In this document: piece after piece, positions 5,263 to 5,292 of the stretch
Position numbering within the stretch: position 1 is the stretch's first letter
Layout of the letters: the number at the start of each line of letters is the position of its first letter
Assembly (NCBI GenBank): GCA_009778945.1
Contig: WRFF01000119.1
Location: forward strand, 1-5,292
Direction of reading: 5' to 3'
Source of the DNA: Clostridiales bacterium
GTDB lineage: Bacteria; Bacillota; Clostridia; Peptostreptococcales; Anaerovoracaceae
DNA length: 5,292 nt
Made by a program: the position numbers and the translations under genes
The notes under the pieces: model-generated
Databases searched by the model: none
Told to the model about the DNA's origin: nothing
Seen by the model: only the letters and a program-made list of their open reading frames with translations

Positions 5263-5292
5263 TGGGACTATGAAAATCTTAAGCTGTCAACC

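Noticed and set aside
5285..5290. Second TTGACA on the minus strand upstream of the ars promoter
   Set aside because: No -10-like hexamer lies 16-18 bases downstream (TCCCAT at 17), so it is probably coincidental.

Overview
The window looks like chromosome of an anaerobic, Clostridia-like Bacillota. The evidence is consensus GGAGG ribosome binding sites before every complete gene, an almost perfect sigma-A promoter (TTGACA-17-TATTAT), moderately GC-rich coding DNA with very AT-rich intergenic promoters, and gene families common in that group. The genus cannot be told from this sequence.

Layout, left to right. (1) Positions 1-698 hold the 3' two thirds of holA (DNA polymerase III delta subunit), cut by the window edge. 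(2) A short flavodoxin-like protein (719-1129, minus) converges on holA with about 20 bp between stops. (3) An AT-rich divergent promoter region (1130-1294) separates it from (4) a plus-strand pair: a DASS/SLC13-type anion transporter (1295-2620) and a metal-dependent amidohydrolase-superfamily decarboxylase related to gamma-resorcylate and 2,3-dihydroxybenzoate decarboxylases (2722-3708). A strong intrinsic terminator (3732-3761) closes the pair. (5) An arsenic unit lies on the minus strand: arsR (4862-5200) overlapping arsM (3784-4875). It is driven by a clear promoter at 5234-5262, with a perfect 16-bp palindrome at 5214-5229 that is the likely ArsR operator.

How the genes work together. 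The transporter and decarboxylase are best read as an uptake-and-decarboxylation module for a hydroxybenzoate-like aromatic acid. The acid would enter, lose CO2 non-oxidatively, and leave as a phenol, possibly with an energetic or pH benefit. The specific substrate is not readable from sequence. ArsR should release its promoter when trivalent arsenic (or antimony) binds, inducing ArsM, which methylates As(III) with S-adenosylmethionine. No arsenic efflux pump or reductase is visible here, though the operon could have relatives outside the window.

The points most worth a second look are the transporter-decarboxylase pair with its altered transporter signature, the ArsR that seems to carry two sets of cysteines, and the structured leader in front of the transporter. 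No mobile element, CRISPR array, tRNA or rRNA was seen, and no gap exceeds 300 bases.
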